Assembly (NCBI GenBank): GCA_029834535.1
Contig: JAQMWT010000046.1
Location: 1 to 64,000 of the forward strand
Origin: Chrysophaeum taylorii
Taxonomy: Eukaryota > Sar > Pelagophyceae > Pelagomonadales > Pelagomonadaceae
Reading direction: 5' to 3'
Length of the DNA: 64,000 bases
Positions 63,085-64,000 of this stretch are shown here, one piece after another. How positions within the stretch are numbered: the first letter of the stretch is position 1; each line of letters begins with the position of its first letter. The notes beneath the pieces were generated by a model. The model had not been told where the DNA came from and did not search any database. It worked only from the letters and a program-made list of their open reading frames with translations. The translations under genes were made by a program, and so were the position numbers.

Positions 63085-63891
63085 CTACGCGTAGTATCCC
63101 CAGGTCGCCGCCGTCATGGGGTAGACGTGGTCCTGGTTCTTGACGTCATCTTTCGTGGCCACGACCTTGAGGGGATCTGTCGAGAGGGGGCCGTACCGCG
63201 TGCCCCGCCAGTCGTCCGTCGACGTCCACCAGTCGGGCTTGGGCGCTTTCGATTTCTCCACCACCTTGGGCGGCTGCGCCTCCCACCAGTTGGGTTTGTT
63301 GAGCCAGAACTTTGACTTGCGGGTCGCCGTAGTCTCCTTGAGGGTTCCATAGGTCTTCGACGCGGGATCGATGTCAACCTCAATTTTTGCCCTCGTCAGA
63401 TTCAAGTGCGTTTCCTCTATCGCGCGCTGCAGAGTCACGAGTCTCCAGAAGGCGGCCTCGCGGTACAACTCAACCACGAGCTGCCGCGACGTCGGCAGCA
63501 CCCCATCTCTGAGGAAGATGAGTACGTACCTGAACACCCACCAGTCGCGGTCGACGTGTGGAATTTCGCCGTTTCCAAACGGACTATCCGCTGAGGTCAA
63601 CGCCGCAAGCAGCGACTCGGGGTCCTGATTGACAAAATCCTCTGAAATCTCGAAGATCTGCCCTCCGACGTTGACTCGCAGCCGCTTGTTTGATTTCGGA
63701 AAGTACGCGCCTGGCCACCAGTCCCGCTTCTTCAAATGCTTCAACGCCGCCTTGTCCTTCTCGATCAAGTCTTTCTCCTCGCGGGCCTTCTTCCTCTCCT
63801 CGCGGAGAAACGCGCGCTGCCGCGCCTGCTTCCGTGCTTCCCTCCGGAGCTCGACAGCACGGTTCTCCAGGACAACTCGTTCGAGCTCCAT
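63085..63891 (-). CDS. KCTD-like BTB/T1-domain protein
   Basis: 268 residues from the first ATG at 63891. Residues ~1-55 are a highly charged Arg/Glu/Lys helix, probably coiled coil. Residues ~70-170 are a BTB/POZ fold of the K+-channel tetramerisation (T1/KCTD) type: LRVNVGGQIFEISEDFVNQD, then HVDRDWWVFRYVLIFLRDGV and LPTSRQLVVELYREAAFW. The C-terminal part has repeated Trp-containing motifs (NKPNWWEAQ, KPDWWTSTDDWRGTRYGPLS). There are no membrane spans, so it is a soluble KCTD-like adaptor rather than a channel; some relatives bind cullin-3. Intronless. Confidence 0.85.
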   Translation of the reverse strand: MELERVVLENRAVELRREARKQARQRAFLREERKKAREEKDLIEKDKAALKHLKKRDWWPGAYFPKSNKRLRVNVGGQIFEISEDFVNQDPESLLAALTSADSPFGNGEIPHVDRDWWVFRYVLIFLRDGVLPTSRQLVVELYREAAFWRLVTLQRAIEETHLNLTRAKIEVDIDPASKTYGTLKETTATRKSKFWLNKPNWWEAQPPKVVEKSKAPKPDWWTSTDDWRGTRYGPLSTDPLKVVATKDDVKNQDHVYPMTAATWGYYA

Positions 63892-64000
63892 ACTGTAAAC
63901 GAATCTTGATCCGTTGGGCAACGGATTTTTTTCAAAACAACTAACTGGGGAATAATGTACTCGCGGCAGCAGATCGATGCTAGGTGGCCGTCGAAAGACC
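63892..64000. other. Upstream flank of the BTB gene
   Basis: Short 5' flank reaching the window edge. Contains a short T-rich run; nothing else recognised. Confidence 0.4.

Overview
This window is nuclear DNA from a eukaryote, most likely a photosynthetic alga with a complex (secondary) plastid; a stramenopile such as a pelagophyte is my best guess. The evidence is a GC-rich set of closely packed, mostly intronless genes, two 44-47 nt introns in a bS16 gene, a predicted thylakoid-lumen protein, a WH1-CRIB-RhoGAP protein, and a dense set of eukaryotic mobile elements (Helitron-like, hAT, copia, LINE, Crypton). The species is inference.

Layout. (1) 1-6909, minus strand: long frames with a USP-like and a Ulp1-like cysteine peptidase signature and a membrane/coiled-coil protein. 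They directly follow the 5' terminus of a Helitron-like element, so they may be its cargo. (2) 6910-9250: a Helitron-like copy, a 17-60 bp-core minisatellite field and a 259 bp MITE with a target-site duplication. (3) 9327-24386: the host gene island. It holds a DUF2358-type lumen protein, an ankyrin protein, a coiled-coil protein, bS16, R2R3-type MYB, a membrane protein, a HAD phosphatase, a probable plastid protein, a CxxC protein, a long coiled-coil protein, WH1-CRIB-RhoGAP, ETF-ubiquinone oxidoreductase and a broken GHL15-like gene. (4) 24390-28841: no recognisable gene. (5) 28842-33943: a hAT transposon with TIRs and an 8 bp TSD, containing a Helitron-like element that itself contains a second copy in the opposite orientation. 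(6) 34303-36435: a single helical-repeat host gene stranded between transposons. (7) 36700-58400: copia-family LTR elements and LTR fragments, invaded by a Helitron and two LINE-derived inserts. (8) 58466-61290: a Crypton (tyrosine recombinase plus GCR1_C domain). (9) 61304-63015: LINE and LTR scraps. (10) 63085-63891: a KCTD-like BTB gene.

The most useful outcome is a Helitron-like family whose ends can be set to the base. A copia LTR pair gives the filled and empty site. Three complete insertions share TC...CTTG termini and a G^T target, and one copy sits inside another. The partial copy at the left edge joins the peptidase genes and predicts what should lie just outside the window. The copia elements share a primer-binding site matching the anticodon stem-loop of initiator tRNA-Met, and carry an extra cysteine-rich/coiled-coil reading frame downstream of the reverse transcriptase.
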